Below are positions 63,856-64,000 of a stretch of DNA of 64,000 nt, one piece after another. Below the pieces are notes generated by a model, which had not been told where the DNA came from, did not search any database, and saw only the letters and a program-made list of their open reading frames with translations. Source of the DNA: Hathewaya histolytica (GTDB lineage Bacteria > Bacillota > Clostridia > Clostridiales > Clostridiaceae); assembly GCF_901482605.1 (NCBI RefSeq), contig NZ_LR590481.1, positions 2,666,001 through 2,730,000 of the forward strand. The letters are read 5' to 3'. Made by a program: the position numbers and the translations under genes. Position 1 is the stretch's first letter, and each line of letters begins with the position of its first letter.

Positions 63856-64000
63856 CTACTTTTTAATTTTGTCTGAGATTTCCTTACTTTCATAATTATT
63901 TATAGCCTTATCAAGAACTTCATCTTCTTCCTCAGATAAATCATATCTTGATATTCCATTGTCTATAGGTTTTGCATAGGATGTACTTTCATTTCTTCCA
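63856..64000 (-). CDS. C-terminal fragment of an unidentified protein (partial)
   Basis: The last 47 codons of a gene are visible, ending with TAG at 63856-63858; the rest lies beyond the right edge. The sequence includes ESTSYAKPIDNGISRYDLSE and ends ISDKIKK, a charged helical tail that I do not recognise. A terminator follows. From position it could belong to the origin-proximal parB neighbourhood, but the tail itself gives no family. Confidence 0.65.
   Translation of the reverse strand, partial: GRNESTSYAKPIDNGISRYDLSEEEDEVLDKAINNYESKEISDKIKK

Overview
The window looks like chromosomal DNA of a low-GC, endospore-forming anaerobic Firmicute, most likely genus Clostridium. Supporting signs are the very AT-rich sequence, strong AGGAGG ribosome sites, a FabK/FabT fatty-acid cluster, [FeFe]-hydrogenase maturases, hybrid cluster protein, sporulation-linked lonC and yyaC, and an aerolysin-family alpha-toxin-like gene. 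The species cannot be fixed from sequence alone. Most long genes lie on the minus strand. A perfect parS site sits near the right end, and rpsF-ssb-rpsR, gdpP-rplI-lonC-dnaB and purA are all present. This suggests a left replichore starting close to oriC, which would lie to the right of the window, with most genes co-directional with replication.

Layout, left to right. 1-216 is the start of a SEC-C methionine aminopeptidase. 340-3735 holds an orphan sensor kinase and two unknown genes. 3736-4080 is a non-coding stretch with phased DnaA-box-like 9-mers and a possible small RNA. 4081-13912 is the complete type II fatty-acid operon in streptococcal order (fabT-fabH-acpP-fabK-fabD-fabG-fabF-accB-fabZ-accC-accD-accA), with two FabT-like operators. 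14482-16426 is a DnaD/DnaC helicase-loader pair. 16638-20145 is a module of a DUF969/DUF979 membrane pair, pcp, a gamma-glutamylcyclotransferase-like gene and a Crp-family regulator. 20270-21603 is a minus-strand array of 14 tRNAs built from tandem 350-bp repeats. 21851-32997 is mixed metabolism and surface genes: flavoproteins, acyl-ACP thioesterase, the toxin, purA, pgsA, yhaM and an LCP ligase.

33270-45665 holds hcp, a second LCP ligase, the hydE-hydG-hydF operon with two unknown small genes, lplA and lipA, thpR, and an hcpR/ferredoxin divergon. 45732-50637 is a 1333-residue LPXTG adhesin with nine Cna-B/SpaA-type repeats, divergent from a sortase. 50888-59238 is the origin-proximal replication and translation block (dnaB, lonC, rplI, gdpP, yybS-like, mazG-like, rpsR, ssb, rpsF). 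59345-64000 has small conserved genes, a YedF/DUF3343/class V aminotransferase sulfur-selenium group, yyaC, the parS palindrome, an IS200/IS605-type element and the tail of an unidentified gene.

Connections of note: one operator, GTAAC-N4-GTTAC, precedes both hcp and the ferredoxin gene next to the probable HcpR gene, linking loci 11 kb apart into a nitrosative-stress regulon. Genes 16638-20145 are consistent with making and moving pyroglutamate under a Crp-type activator. Several leaders (lonC, yyaC, yedF) have hairpins placed to control ribosome access. All functional statements are from motif recognition by eye; no searches were run.
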